54,275 bases of DNA from JASMTM01 sp964441735. GTDB taxonomy: Bacteria > Thermotogota > Thermotogae > Petrotogales > Kosmotogaceae. Position 1 is the first letter of the stretch. Each line of letters starts with the position of its first letter. Shown here in pieces: positions 44,432 to 53,103 of this stretch. The stretch spans positions 1 through 54,275 of the forward strand of contig CAYTVB010000011.1 of assembly GCA_964441735.1 (NCBI GenBank). The letters run 5' to 3'. Position numbers and translations under genes: made by a program. The notes beneath the pieces are model-generated. The model did not search any database. It was not told the DNA's origin and saw only the letters and a program-made list of their open reading frames with translations.

Positions 44432-45370
44432 TCAGTTTTTTATCGATTTCCTTTTTCTATTGTAATTAACGATCACAATACCAAAGGCTACCAATAATAA
44501 TGCAAGAATTATTTTGATATTTAAGAATTCATCGGGTATAAAAACAGCGGAAAGTATTGTACCCGATACCGGTATCATGAAACGATATATGGTAACCTCT
44601 CCAGCTTTATTGTGTTTCAATACCGTGTACCACAAAGAAAAAGCCGTTGCGGATAATGCACTGGAATAAATCAGTAGTATTGTTGCCAGGGGTGTGAAAT
44701 TCAAGAAACCACCGGGTATGTTTGGAATCCCTGCTCCCAAAAGCACCAGTGAACCAAGGAACATCTGCCATCCAGAAACGAGAAAGGGATGAACATCTTT
44801 TGAAATTTTCTTTGCAAGCAACGCTCCAATAGCAGCTACAACCGTTGAAAGGAGTAATAATCCCTCTCCTTTAAAACTAAAATCAAGTTTTAAGCCTTTT
44901 TCCCAATTTGCAAATGCTACACCTGTGAAACCTGCCACCAACCCCAAAACTTTCTTAAGATTAATTTTGTCATTTTTGTATATAAAATGGGCAAACAAGA
45001 CCACAAAGAAATTTGCAGAACTGATTATTATCGCAGATTTCATTCCAGAAGTATGTGCCAGTCCATTGTAAAATAATGAGTATTGAATGGCTGTTTGAAG
45101 CAAGCCAAGCAATACCAGCCACATAAACCTCTTTCTATCCATTTTCAATCTTTTTTTGAATATTACACGCATAATAAAGAAAAGCAGCAATCCTGCACCA
45201 AAGAACCTTAATCCGGCAAAGGCAAGCTTTGAAAAGATATCGTTAGCTTCTATACCTAACTCGACATAACTTATTTTTAAAACCGGAAAAGCACTCCCCC
45301 ACAATAATGAAGCACTTATTGCAAGCGAAGCAACGACAAAAGGATTTTGGAGTAGATTGTCTTTTTTCAC
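44432..45370 (-). CDS. DMT-superfamily (EamA) transporter
   Basis: A 312-aa protein with ten transmembrane helices in two EamA repeats. Family features include LLWGSAFPVLKI at the start and LSATAFSLWYTVLKHNKA in the second repeat. Members export metabolites or amino acids; the substrate is unknown. A GTG start with a weak ribosome binding site is used. It is convergent with the ABC-2 permease, with a 4-nt gap. Confidence 0.88.
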   Translation of the reverse strand: MKKDNLLQNPFVVASLAISASLLWGSAFPVLKISYVELGIEANDIFSKLAFAGLRFFGAGLLLFFIMRVIFKKRLKMDRKRFMWLVLLGLLQTAIQYSLFYNGLAHTSGMKSAIIISSANFFVVLFAHFIYKNDKINLKKVLGLVAGFTGVAFANWEKGLKLDFSFKGEGLLLLSTVVAAIGALLAKKISKDVHPFLVSGWQMFLGSLVLLGAGIPNIPGGFLNFTPLATILLIYSSALSATAFSLWYTVLKHNKAGEVTIYRFMIPVSGTILSAVFIPDEFLNIKIILALLLVAFGIVIVNYNRKRKSIKN

Positions 45371-45418
45371 TGATTTGCACCATTATTTCGATCAGAAAAT
45401 ATTAAAAGATTCATTGAT

Positions 45419-46402
45419 TCAGAACTTCCACGTTTTGATCCACTTTGTAACATCTTCAATAATTTCATTGCTACCGATTTTATGTATTTCCTTCACTATT
45501 GATGAAGTATTGAAAGGAAGTTTTTCTATTACTTCGGAAATTTTCTCTATGGTATCTGCATCCATGGCATCAGAATATACCGTACATTTTTTTATCCTGC
45601 CTGATTTCACTTTAAGTCCAAATTCAATTTCCCCCCAATCAAAACGTGTTTCATGTACCACATCAAAATCAGGTGATTTTCCAAATATCCATTCTTCTGA
45701 AGAATATCTCTCGTAGTAATTTTTGAAGATATCGCCTTCATATATGTTTCCTAAAGGTTTATTTTCAGGTTTCACTCCATACTCTTTACTAAAGGACTCA
45801 ATAAGCGCTTTCTTCATCATTTCAACATTTAGTTCCTGCTTTAAGGTTTTAAGATTAATAACCCTTGATTGCACCGATTTAACACCTTTTGATTTCATCT
45901 TCGCCTGTGATACCTGGAGGTAATCAGCAAGTCTTTTAAAACTGGTATCTATTAGTATTGTCCCATGATGCATTGCCTTTTCTTTACTGCTGTAAAAAGC
46001 GTTACCGGAGAACTTCCTTCCTTCAGCAAGGATATCATTCCGTCCACTAAATTCTGCATTTATTCCGAGTGAATTTGCAGCATCTACAATTACCCTTAGT
46101 TGCCTGTGTACATTGTAGATATTTCTGGGAGCAATAAAGGTAAAATTAAGATTTCCCATATCCTGGTAAACTGCACCACCACCGGACGGTCTTCTTGAAA
46201 GTGTACCTCCCTCGTTAAGGAACTTTTCTACGCGGCATTCACGCCAGGCATTTTGATTTCTTCCGATAACTATGGTGTTCTCATTCTGCCATAAATAAAG
46301 ATAAATCTCATCTTTTTCCAAAAAGTCAAAAAGCGTACTCTCGATTGCAAGGTTCACCCAGGGATTATTTTTATTTGCAATATAGACAAAAGCATTCATC
46401 AT
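45419..46402 (-). CDS. lplA: Lipoate-protein ligase A
   Basis: A 327-aa enzyme that activates free lipoate with ATP and attaches it to lipoyl domains. Key segments are IVIGRNQNAWREC, RRPSGGGAVYQDMGNLN and the lysine segment GRKFSGNAFY. The C-terminal accessory domain (about 245-327) is present, as in E. coli LplA. No lipoyl-domain protein is encoded nearby. Confidence 0.92.
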   Translation of the reverse strand: MMNAFVYIANKNNPWVNLAIESTLFDFLEKDEIYLYLWQNENTIVIGRNQNAWRECRVEKFLNEGGTLSRRPSGGGAVYQDMGNLNFTFIAPRNIYNVHRQLRVIVDAANSLGINAEFSGRNDILAEGRKFSGNAFYSSKEKAMHHGTILIDTSFKRLADYLQVSQAKMKSKGVKSVQSRVINLKTLKQELNVEMMKKALIESFSKEYGVKPENKPLGNIYEGDIFKNYYERYSSEEWIFGKSPDFDVVHETRFDWGEIEFGLKVKSGRIKKCTVYSDAMDADTIEKISEVIEKLPFNTSSIVKEIHKIGSNEIIEDVTKWIKTWKF

Positions 46403-46556
46403 ATCACATCCTACGTTTTTTGTTTATTACTAATATAGCACACTTAGTAAAACTCTTTTAATTCACATGATAAAATTTGATTGTAACTATATTCCAGAAT
46501 AACTATGTAATTTCTAAATATTTTACAGCTGGATATTTTTATAAAGGAGTGATCTA

Positions 46557-47891
46557 ATGCTTAAGAAAAACTTTCCAAAGGATTTTATATGGGGAACAGC
46601 TACGGCTTCTTACCAGATTGAAGGAGCAGACCTGGAAGATGGTAAAGGTCCTTCTATATGGACAGAATTTACCCATAAGCCCGGAAATATTCATAATGAT
46701 GAAAACGGTGATGTTGCATGTGATCATTACCATCGTTATAAAGAAGATGTAGAACTCATGGAAGAGCTTGGTGTAAATTCATATAGACTTTCTCTTTCAT
46801 GGCCAAGAATTTTTCCCGAAGGACGCGGGAGGGCCAATCAAAAAGGTATTGATTTTTATGATAAATTGTTTGATGAGTTACTTTCAAAAAATATCACGCC
46901 ATTCGTAACGCTTTACCACTGGGATCTACCTCTTAAGCTTCAAAAAGATATCAATGGCTGGGAAAACAGAGATATTGTCAATTATTTTACTGACTATGCA
47001 GCATTTGTATTTGAAAAGTTTGGAGACAGGGTTAAATACTGGATAACACTTAATGAACCCTTCTGCTCATCACATTTAAGCTATTTCTTCGGTGAACACG
47101 CACCCGGATTAAATGATCCAAAGAAATCCTTCCAGGTTGCTCATCACCTCTTGCTTTCACATGGCGAATCAGTAAACCGTTTCAGAAAAATCGTTGAAGA
47201 TGGGAAGGTTGGACTGACAAACGTATCAACCTGGGTTGAAAAAGCAGACGAAAATGTTCCTGATGAAGCCATTATACTTGCAAATCAATTCACAAATGAC
47301 TGGTTTTATCTTCCTCCTGCAAAGGGTAAGTATCCTGAAGAATTCTGGAATCTGCTTGAATCCAACAAACTATCACCTGAAGTTAAACCAGGAGATATGG
47401 AGAAAATTAATGCCCCGGTGGACTTCTGGGGTGTAAACTATTACACCAGACAGCGCATTGAACGAAATCCCGATTCATTTTTTGGTTACGATGTGGCCAA
47501 ACCGGTACTTGAAACAACAGAGATGGGATGGGAAATTTATCCTCAAGGTCTAACAAACTTTCTAAAGATGGCTTACGAACGCTACAATAATAAGCCCCTA
47601 TATGTAACAGAAAACGGGATGGCAGACAAAGATATTCCCGTTGAAGGTAAGATACATGACAAACGAAGGATTGACTACATTGAAAAACATATTAATGCAG
47701 TTTTAGATGCTATTAACGACGGAGTAGATATTAGAGGTTACTTCTTATGGTCTCTTATGGATAATTTTGAATGGGCAAAGGGTTATAGTAAGCGTTTTGG
47801 TTTGATATATGTAGATTATGAAAATGAACAAAAAAGAATACCAAAAGAAAGCTTTTACTATTACCGCGACTTTTTGAAGGGCAAAATATAA
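46557..47891 (+). CDS. bglA: Family 1 beta-glucosidase
   Basis: A 444-aa GH1 enzyme, cytoplasmic by lack of a signal peptide, splitting beta-glucosides such as cellobiose. The acid/base is Glu167 in TLNEPF and the nucleophile Glu352 in VTENG. The N-terminal signature FIWGTATASYQIEGA is intact. AAAGGAG precedes the start. It is a single-gene unit with no sugar transporter beside it. Confidence 0.96.
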   Translation: MLKKNFPKDFIWGTATASYQIEGADLEDGKGPSIWTEFTHKPGNIHNDENGDVACDHYHRYKEDVELMEELGVNSYRLSLSWPRIFPEGRGRANQKGIDFYDKLFDELLSKNITPFVTLYHWDLPLKLQKDINGWENRDIVNYFTDYAAFVFEKFGDRVKYWITLNEPFCSSHLSYFFGEHAPGLNDPKKSFQVAHHLLLSHGESVNRFRKIVEDGKVGLTNVSTWVEKADENVPDEAIILANQFTNDWFYLPPAKGKYPEEFWNLLESNKLSPEVKPGDMEKINAPVDFWGVNYYTRQRIERNPDSFFGYDVAKPVLETTEMGWEIYPQGLTNFLKMAYERYNNKPLYVTENGMADKDIPVEGKIHDKRRIDYIEKHINAVLDAINDGVDIRGYFLWSLMDNFEWAKGYSKRFGLIYVDYENEQKRIPKESFYYYRDFLKGKI

Positions 47892-47925
47892 CAAATAATA
47901 ATGTGCCAAAGGGTTCACTTTGAAA

Positions 47926-47934
47926 TGATATAAT
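47926..47934 (+). promoter_or_regulatory. Extended -10 promoter of the Nudix-hpf genes
   Basis: TGATATAAT at 47926-47934, identical to the element at 43258. Transcription should start near 47941, leaving a leader of about 16 nt that still contains the GAGGTG ribosome binding site. Confidence 0.5.
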
Positions 47935-47956
47935 TTTTATGACCCGAGGTGAAAAA

Positions 47957-48451
47957 ATGCACCAAAAAACGAGACATATAAGTGTACGTGGTGTAGTTTT
48001 ACATGAAAATAACGTTTTAATCGTTAAACATGCCCATGAAGACAGACAGCCTTTTTGGTGTTTCCCAGGAGGCAAAGTTGAACAGGGAGAAACTATTCCT
48101 GAGGCACTTAAAAGAGAATTGAAGGAAGAAGCAAAGATTGACATAGAACCAAAAGACATTATTTTTGTTCAGGATTTTATTCATGAACACCTTCTAGAAC
48201 TGTTCTTCACGTGTAAAAAGATCTCGGGAACTGGCGAGTTAGGTTATGACCCGGAAGTAATTGGCAGTCCAGTTCTAGTAGAGGTACGCTGGGTCGATGT
48301 TAATGAGCTTTCAAAGTTGCAGGTTTATCCAATGGCACTTTCAAACAAAATTATAAAGGGGATGAACATTAACGGTATTGCCTTTACTCAACTGTATAAG
48401 AAGGAAGAACTTGAAAAAGGCGATGAAGATTATAACTCGCTGAAATCCTAA
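47957..48451 (+). CDS. Nudix hydrolase
   Basis: A 164-aa protein with the Nudix box GGKVEQGETIPEALKREL followed by KEEAKI. The box glycine near the end is replaced by lysine; the catalytic glutamates remain. It should split a nucleoside diphosphate linked to another group; the substrate is unknown. The ATG at 47957 follows GAGGTG. It precedes hpf by 12 nt. Confidence 0.85.
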   Translation: MHQKTRHISVRGVVLHENNVLIVKHAHEDRQPFWCFPGGKVEQGETIPEALKRELKEEAKIDIEPKDIIFVQDFIHEHLLELFFTCKKISGTGELGYDPEVIGSPVLVEVRWVDVNELSKLQVYPMALSNKIIKGMNINGIAFTQLYKKEELEKGDEDYNSLKS

Positions 48452-48463
48452 GGAGGGAATATC

Positions 48464-49012
48464 ATGGATTACAACATTTATGCAAAAGACCTAACTGTAA
48501 CAGAAGCAATGAAAAATCATCTCGAAAAGAAGTTGTCTAAAGCCTTTAAGATTTTTCCGGAAGACAGATTTATATCTATGGATGTCAGAATTTCTAAGGA
48601 ACGACAGTATTTCAAAGTTGAATTAACGGCACATCTTTCTGGTTTTGTTGTGCGTGTGGAAGAGAAAGGTAATGACTTCTACCTTGTTGTTGACGCTTTA
48701 GCCAATGTATTTGAAAGACGCCTGAAGAAGTATAAGGATCGCTCAAATGTCAAACGTAGAGCAAGCGTGAGAGAAGTTGCAGATTCATTATCAGGTAACA
48801 GCAATCACTATGAAGAAGAGGAAGAAGAAGGACCAAAAATTTCTCGAAGAAAGCGTTTTTCTATAAAACCAATGACTCTTGATGAAGCGGTGCTGCAAAT
48901 GGAAATGATTGGACACAACTTCTTTGTGTTCAGAAATGCAGATAACGATGAAATTAATGTTTTATACACCAGAAGAAATGGATCTCTGGGATTAATCGAA
49001 ATGGAAGAATAA
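48464..49012 (+). CDS. hpf: Ribosome hibernation-promoting factor, long form
   Basis: A 182-aa protein with an N-terminal RaiA/HPF domain (about 1-100) that binds the 30S subunit and a C-terminal dimerisation domain (about 125-182, KPMTLDEAVLQMEMIGHNFFVF in outline) that joins ribosomes into 100S dimers. A linker rich in glutamate lies between. AGGAGGG precedes the start. A hairpin terminator follows. Confidence 0.95.
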   Translation: MDYNIYAKDLTVTEAMKNHLEKKLSKAFKIFPEDRFISMDVRISKERQYFKVELTAHLSGFVVRVEEKGNDFYLVVDALANVFERRLKKYKDRSNVKRRASVREVADSLSGNSNHYEEEEEEGPKISRRKRFSIKPMTLDEAVLQMEMIGHNFFVFRNADNDEINVLYTRRNGSLGLIEMEE

Positions 49013-49020
49013 GATCATTG

Positions 49021-49048
49021 GAGAGCCACCCCGGTGGCTCTCTTGTTT
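49021..49048 (+). terminator. Hairpin between hpf and the RNase G gene
   Basis: A perfect 10-bp stem (49021-49030 with 49033-49042) is followed by TTGTTT. It ends only 7 nt before the ATG of the RNase G gene, so read-through mRNA would carry a stable hairpin right beside that start. Confidence 0.7.
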
Positions 49049-49049
49049 C

Positions 49050-50498
49050 ATGGAGGTGAAAAAGATAGAAAGGAAGCAAAGAATCGTATTTAGCTATTTT
49101 GAAGAAGAAATTAGAATTGCAGTGCTAAGCAATGATACGCTTGAAGAAATTTTCTTCGAAGAATTGGACAGTGATAGTTACACTGGTAATATATATCTGG
49201 GACGTGTGGAAAACGTTGTACCAAGTTTAGAAGCGGCATTTGTGAATATTGGCATTGGTAAAAATGCTTTCCTAAGATTTAAAGATTCTCTTGGCAAAGA
49301 AAAGCTAACCAAAAACAGTAAAGTTCTTGTACAGGTCAAAAAAGATCCTATGGGAAGCAAAGGTCCACAGGTAACACTAAAGGTAAGTATTCCTGGAAGA
49401 ACGCTTGTATATCTTCCATTTTCAAAGCATATTGGTGTTTCCAGAAAGATCTCGGACACTTCTGAACGCGAAAGACTCATAAAACTTGCTAAAGATAATT
49501 TGAAGGACAATGAAGGCGTTATTTTCAGAACAGCTGCCTTTGGAGTAGGAGAAGAAACTATAAGAGAAGAACTGGAAAACATAAGAAAGGAATGGAAAAA
49601 GGTAAACAACAGTTATAAAAGAAGCAGAAAGCCGAAACTGCTTTATGAGGAACCGAGCCTTGTAGAATATATTTTGAGGGAAAGACTTACTGAATTAACA
49701 GGAGAAATCATTATAGACAGCGAAAGTCTCTGGCACGATGTAGTAGCCGGAATAAGCAAATTTAAAACTGGCTATAAACCGGTGGTTCGTTTTGTTGAAG
49801 ACGATGCATTCCAATACACAGGATTGTATGAAAAACTTGATATTCTCTATAAAAATAAGATAGTCCTTGAAGGTGGCGGAAATATTGTAATTGATAATAC
49901 TGAAGCAATGACTGTTGTGGATGTGAATTCAGCAAGCAATCTTTCTGGTAGTGATATTTCAGAAACATCTATAAATACAAATCTTGAAGCGGTAACTGAA
50001 ATTGCCAGACAGCTTAAATTGAGGAATATTGGCGGAATTGTTGTTATAGATTTTATTGACATGGATAGTGAAGAAGATCAGACTAAAATAATCAACAAAT
50101 TCAGAAAAGAATTAATGAATGATAAAGCGCGATCAATGATTATGGGATTTACCGAACTTGGTTTGCTTGAAATGACAAGAAAACGTTCCAACGCTGCCAT
50201 AGGATCTAAGTTATATTCCAGATGTCCTGTGTGTCATGGAAGCGGTCGTATAGAATCTCCGAGATTTGTATACCAGAAAATAGTGCGTGATCTGAAAAAG
50301 ACCTTTAATAGTGATAAGAAAATTACTGGAGCAGAGATAAATGTGTATCAAAATCTTTCAGGCGTTTTAACACCGGATACACAGAGAGAACTATCAAAGA
50401 CGCTCAAAAAAACTATCAATGTGAATTTCACCTGGCCCATTCCTGGTGATTATGAGATAAAATTTCTGAAAGAAAAACCAAAGAAGAAAAAGAAATAG
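49050..50498 (+). CDS. rng: Ribonuclease G/E
   Basis: A 482-aa endoribonuclease of the RNase E/G family for rRNA and mRNA processing. The S1 domain (about 35-125) has NIYLGRVENVVPSLEAAFVNIG. Catalytic aspartates lie in VVDVNSASN and VVIDFIDMD. The zinc-link is RCPVCHGSG. Start choice is unclear: the ATG at 49050 has no ribosome binding site upstream, while GGAGG at 49052-49056 lies 8 nt before an in-frame ATA at 49065. A terminator follows at once after the stop. Confidence 0.92.
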   Translation: MEVKKIERKQRIVFSYFEEEIRIAVLSNDTLEEIFFEELDSDSYTGNIYLGRVENVVPSLEAAFVNIGIGKNAFLRFKDSLGKEKLTKNSKVLVQVKKDPMGSKGPQVTLKVSIPGRTLVYLPFSKHIGVSRKISDTSERERLIKLAKDNLKDNEGVIFRTAAFGVGEETIREELENIRKEWKKVNNSYKRSRKPKLLYEEPSLVEYILRERLTELTGEIIIDSESLWHDVVAGISKFKTGYKPVVRFVEDDAFQYTGLYEKLDILYKNKIVLEGGGNIVIDNTEAMTVVDVNSASNLSGSDISETSINTNLEAVTEIARQLKLRNIGGIVVIDFIDMDSEEDQTKIINKFRKELMNDKARSMIMGFTELGLLEMTRKRSNAAIGSKLYSRCPVCHGSGRIESPRFVYQKIVRDLKKTFNSDKKITGAEINVYQNLSGVLTPDTQRELSKTLKKTINVNFTWPIPGDYEIKFLKEKPKKKKK

Positions 50499-50525
50499 AA
50501 GCCTGAAAAGGCTTCTATTTTTTTG
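50497..50525 (+). terminator. Rho-independent terminator of rng
   Basis: An 8-bp stem (50497-50504 with 50509-50516) with a GAAA tetraloop is followed by a run of eight T after one A. It starts within the rng stop codon. The hairpin may also stop the convergent tRNA-Val transcript. Confidence 0.9.
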
Positions 50526-50598
50526 GTGGGTGCGACAGGGATCGAACCTGTGGCCTCTTCCGTGTGAAGGAAGCGCTCTCCCTCTGAGCTACGCACCC
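50524..50598 (-). tRNA. tRNA-Val (anticodon CAC)
   Basis: On the minus strand a complete cloverleaf can be drawn. The acceptor stem is GGGTGCG/CGCACCC, the anticodon loop TTCACAC gives CAC, and the T-loop is TTCGATC. Discriminator A is followed by an encoded CCA. A strong promoter lies just upstream. Confidence 0.95.
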
Positions 50599-50612
50599 TG
50601 TAAGGCAAAATG

Positions 50613-50641
50613 ATTTTAGCATTACCCATAAGGGGTGTCAA
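50613..50641 (-). promoter_or_regulatory. Promoter of tRNA-Val
   Basis: On the minus strand TTGACA (50636-50641), 17 nt and TAAAAT (50613-50618) with a TGC extension. Transcription should start near 50606, 8 nt before the mature tRNA. Confidence 0.8.
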
Positions 50642-50653
50642 GCAAGGCTATTT

Positions 50654-50866
50654 TTATCTGATAATTACGTTTAATATTCTGAATCCTTTCTCATTTAACT
50701 TGACGTCAATGTTTTCAATTGTCTCAAGGGAGTCGATATTGAAATGAGCAATTTCACCTGACATTTCCAATTTCGCTGAAGTATCCAGAAATGTTTCAAG
50801 CAGTTTTTTAACTATCTTTCTATGACTTTCTTCGTCAATCCCCGAAATTGTAAGCTCTATCAGCAT
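50654..50866 (-). CDS. Small conserved-looking protein of unknown function
   Basis: A 70-aa protein I do not recognise. The alternating pattern of strands and helices (LIELTISGI, helix, AHFNIDSL, GFRILNVIIR) would fit a small ferredoxin-like fold. It has no cysteine. A perfect GGAGGAG site lies 5 nt before the ATG, so it is very likely translated. It lies upstream of tRNA-Val on the same strand. Confidence 0.6.
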   Translation of the reverse strand: MLIELTISGIDEESHRKIVKKLLETFLDTSAKLEMSGEIAHFNIDSLETIENIDVKLNEKGFRILNVIIR

Positions 50867-51043
50867 CTTTTCTCCTCCAAAACTATTTTTAATAATGAAA
50901 TTTGCCTTTATTGTTTTGTAAACAAATACGTTTGTTATTTAAAATCTAAATTTAATTTTCTGCTGATAAAATTACATTGATTAAAGCATTACATTAAACG
51001 TGTAAACTCCCACCCCTGTTAGAAAATACCCCAAACTAAATTA

Positions 51044-51071
51044 AGAAAGCAGCCCTTCAGGGCTGCTTTCT
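51044..51071 (-). terminator. Terminator of the pseudopilin gene
   Basis: A perfect 12-bp stem (51044-51055 with 51060-51071) closes a 4-nt loop. On the minus strand it is followed by TTAATTTAGTTT. It begins 12 nt after the stop codon of the pilin-like gene. Confidence 0.82.
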
Positions 51072-51083
51072 ATGTCATTTAAA

Positions 51084-51539
51084 TCAGTAAATTTTTAATT
51101 CAAAATAATACAAAGCAGTGGTATCAGAAAGTGCATCTTCGCCAAGGCCACCTGATAAATAACTAGCTTCTTCCGGTATTACTTCAGTAGTATTGGTAGC
51201 TGCTTCTAAAACTTCATGCAGAGTTTTAAAATGAACCTCATCCGTAGTAAAAACGGTAACTTTGTAGGTTCCCTCTTCATCAGCATAAGCTATTCCATAA
51301 TTATCTGTATCTATATCTCTACCAAGATCTCTGATATTATCAGGCACAGTTTTATTCAATATCAACCTGCTTTCCATACTCATAGACAGAACTCTAAAAT
51401 TCATTGCCACCTGAAGAGCTTCTGCTTTTCTAACTGCGTTCATGGCAATGGGAGTTATTGTTGAAATAAGAGCAGCTATGACGGTCAGTACTATCAACAA
51501 TTCTACTAGTGAAAAACCTTCTTTTCTTTGTTTTCTCAT
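51084..51539 (-). CDS. Type IV pilin-like protein (prepilin)
   Basis: A 151-aa protein with a class III signal: the basic leader MRKQRKEG is followed by FSLVELLIVLTVIAALI, with Glu at +5 of the mature protein. Prepilin peptidase should cut after the glycine. The C-terminal globular part has no cysteine pair. It is a lone gene with a TATAAT element at 51575-51580 and its own terminator, so the assembly machinery must be elsewhere. Confidence 0.85.
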   Translation of the reverse strand: MRKQRKEGFSLVELLIVLTVIAALISTITPIAMNAVRKAEALQVAMNFRVLSMSMESRLILNKTVPDNIRDLGRDIDTDNYGIAYADEEGTYKVTVFTTDEVHFKTLHEVLEAATNTTEVIPEEASYLSGGLGEDALSDTTALYYFELKIY

Positions 51540-51680
51540 TTCAGTTCAATCCTCCCCTTTTCGTAGCTATCAATATTATAAACATTTCAATCATTCTTTT
51601 TAATAAATGTATCCTAACCACAGGTTAAGAATGCTTACAATCATCTTTCCTTTTCAATAGTTTTTAAAGCTGGATTAAGC

Positions 51681-52346
51681 TCATACACTCATCACAGGTA
51701 CTCCATCGGGTATTATCAGTTTTGCTTCAGTGTTTGCTATTACTTCTTCTATCGTTGTAGATGGGGCAAGTTCCTTTAGCAGAAGCCCTTCCTCCGTTGG
51801 TTTGATAACACACATCTCGGTTACAATCAGATCCACCTTCCTAATTGATGTTAATGGAAGTGCACATTGGGAAACTATTTTTGGCTTTCCCTTTGTTGTA
51901 TGGGTCATAACAACAATAACCTTTTTTGCTCCGGTTACAAGATCCATAGCTCCACCCATACCGGGAACAAACTTCCCGGGAATTTTCCAGTTAGCAAGAT
52001 GACCTTTTTCATCAACCTGCAATGCACCAAGAATAGTGACATCAAGATGTCCTCCACGAATAATTGAAAAGGACAGAGCTGAATCAATTGCAGCTGCCCC
52101 CTTTATATATGTCACCGGTTGCCCTCCGGCGTTTGTCATATCCGGATCGGCTTCATTTTCATCCACACTTCTCCCCATTCCTACAATTCCGTTTTCAGAA
52201 TGAAAAAAGACTTTGATATTTTCAGAAATGTAGTTTGCAACCAGTGTGGGTATTCCAATTCCTAAGTTAACAAGATCTTCATCTTTTAGCTCAAGTGCAG
52301 CCCTTTTAGCAATGATTTCTCTTTTTTTGGCCCTGTCTTCGATCAT
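51681..52346 (-). CDS. CoA-transferase subunit B (3-oxoacid/butyrate-acetoacetate type)
   Basis: A 221-aa beta subunit of a family I CoA-transferase. GLGIPTLVANYI and the catalytic glutamate segment HSENGIVGMG are present. It moves CoA between short-chain acids such as acetate, butyrate and acetoacetate; the exact acids cannot be read from the sequence. It overlaps subunit A by 4 nt. Confidence 0.9.
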   Translation of the reverse strand: MIEDRAKKREIIAKRAALELKDEDLVNLGIGIPTLVANYISENIKVFFHSENGIVGMGRSVDENEADPDMTNAGGQPVTYIKGAAAIDSALSFSIIRGGHLDVTILGALQVDEKGHLANWKIPGKFVPGMGGAMDLVTGAKKVIVVMTHTTKGKPKIVSQCALPLTSIRKVDLIVTEMCVIKPTEEGLLLKELAPSTTIEEVIANTEAKLIIPDGVPVMSV

Positions 52347-53011
52347 GTTATATCTCCCCTTTTAGAGCTTTCTACAATATAATCAACAAATATATGTGGC
52401 GTAACAATCTCATCAGGCTCAAGTTCTCCAACTTCAACTATTTCTTCGACTTCTGCAATGACTATTTTTGCTGCGGTTGCCATTATATGATTGAAATTCT
52501 GTGCTGTTAACCGATATGTAAGATTTCCCCAGTTGTCTGCTTTTCTCGCTTTGATCAACGCAATGTCCGCATTAATAGCTTCTTCCAATAAAAATTTTTT
52601 TCCATTAATCTCAATTTTTCTTTTTCCATTTTCTACTTCCGTACCTATTCCCGTGGGTGTCAATATACCACCAAGTCCCGCTCCTGCTGCCCTTATCTTT
52701 TCAGCCAGTGTTCCCTGTGGAACGAGTTCGACATCCAGTTCATTGTTGTTCATTTGATTAATTGTCTCAGGATTCGTCCCGATATGTGATGCAGTAAGTT
52801 TCTTTACCAATTTATTTGCTATTAAACGTCCACATCCCTTTTCTGGAAATGCTGTGTCATTAGCAATCATATGAAGATCACCAATTCCAGAATCAATTAA
52901 CTTTGTTATTATCGTTTCAGGCGCGCCACATCCCAGAAAACCACCAACCATAACAGTATCCCCGACATCAACCAGTTCTGCAATTTGATCAGGATAAATT
53001 TGTTTATACAT
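52343..53011 (-). CDS. CoA-transferase subunit A
   Basis: A 222-aa alpha subunit with the CoA-binding segment VGGFLGCGAPETII and GGILTPTGIGTEVENGK. It pairs with the beta subunit encoded directly after it. GGAGGGAG precedes the start. The pair may serve acid activation in fermentation. Confidence 0.9.
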   Translation of the reverse strand: MYKQIYPDQIAELVDVGDTVMVGGFLGCGAPETIITKLIDSGIGDLHMIANDTAFPEKGCGRLIANKLVKKLTASHIGTNPETINQMNNNELDVELVPQGTLAEKIRAAGAGLGGILTPTGIGTEVENGKRKIEINGKKFLLEEAINADIALIKARKADNWGNLTYRLTAQNFNHIMATAAKIVIAEVEEIVEVGELEPDEIVTPHIFVDYIVESSKRGDIT

Positions 53012-53103
53012 TATCTCCCTCCTTATATTCCATTACGTTAAGGATTATAACTGATGCTAAACTAATATTGAAAACAATTTTTTATTCAGGGAGTTATTGG
53101 TAT

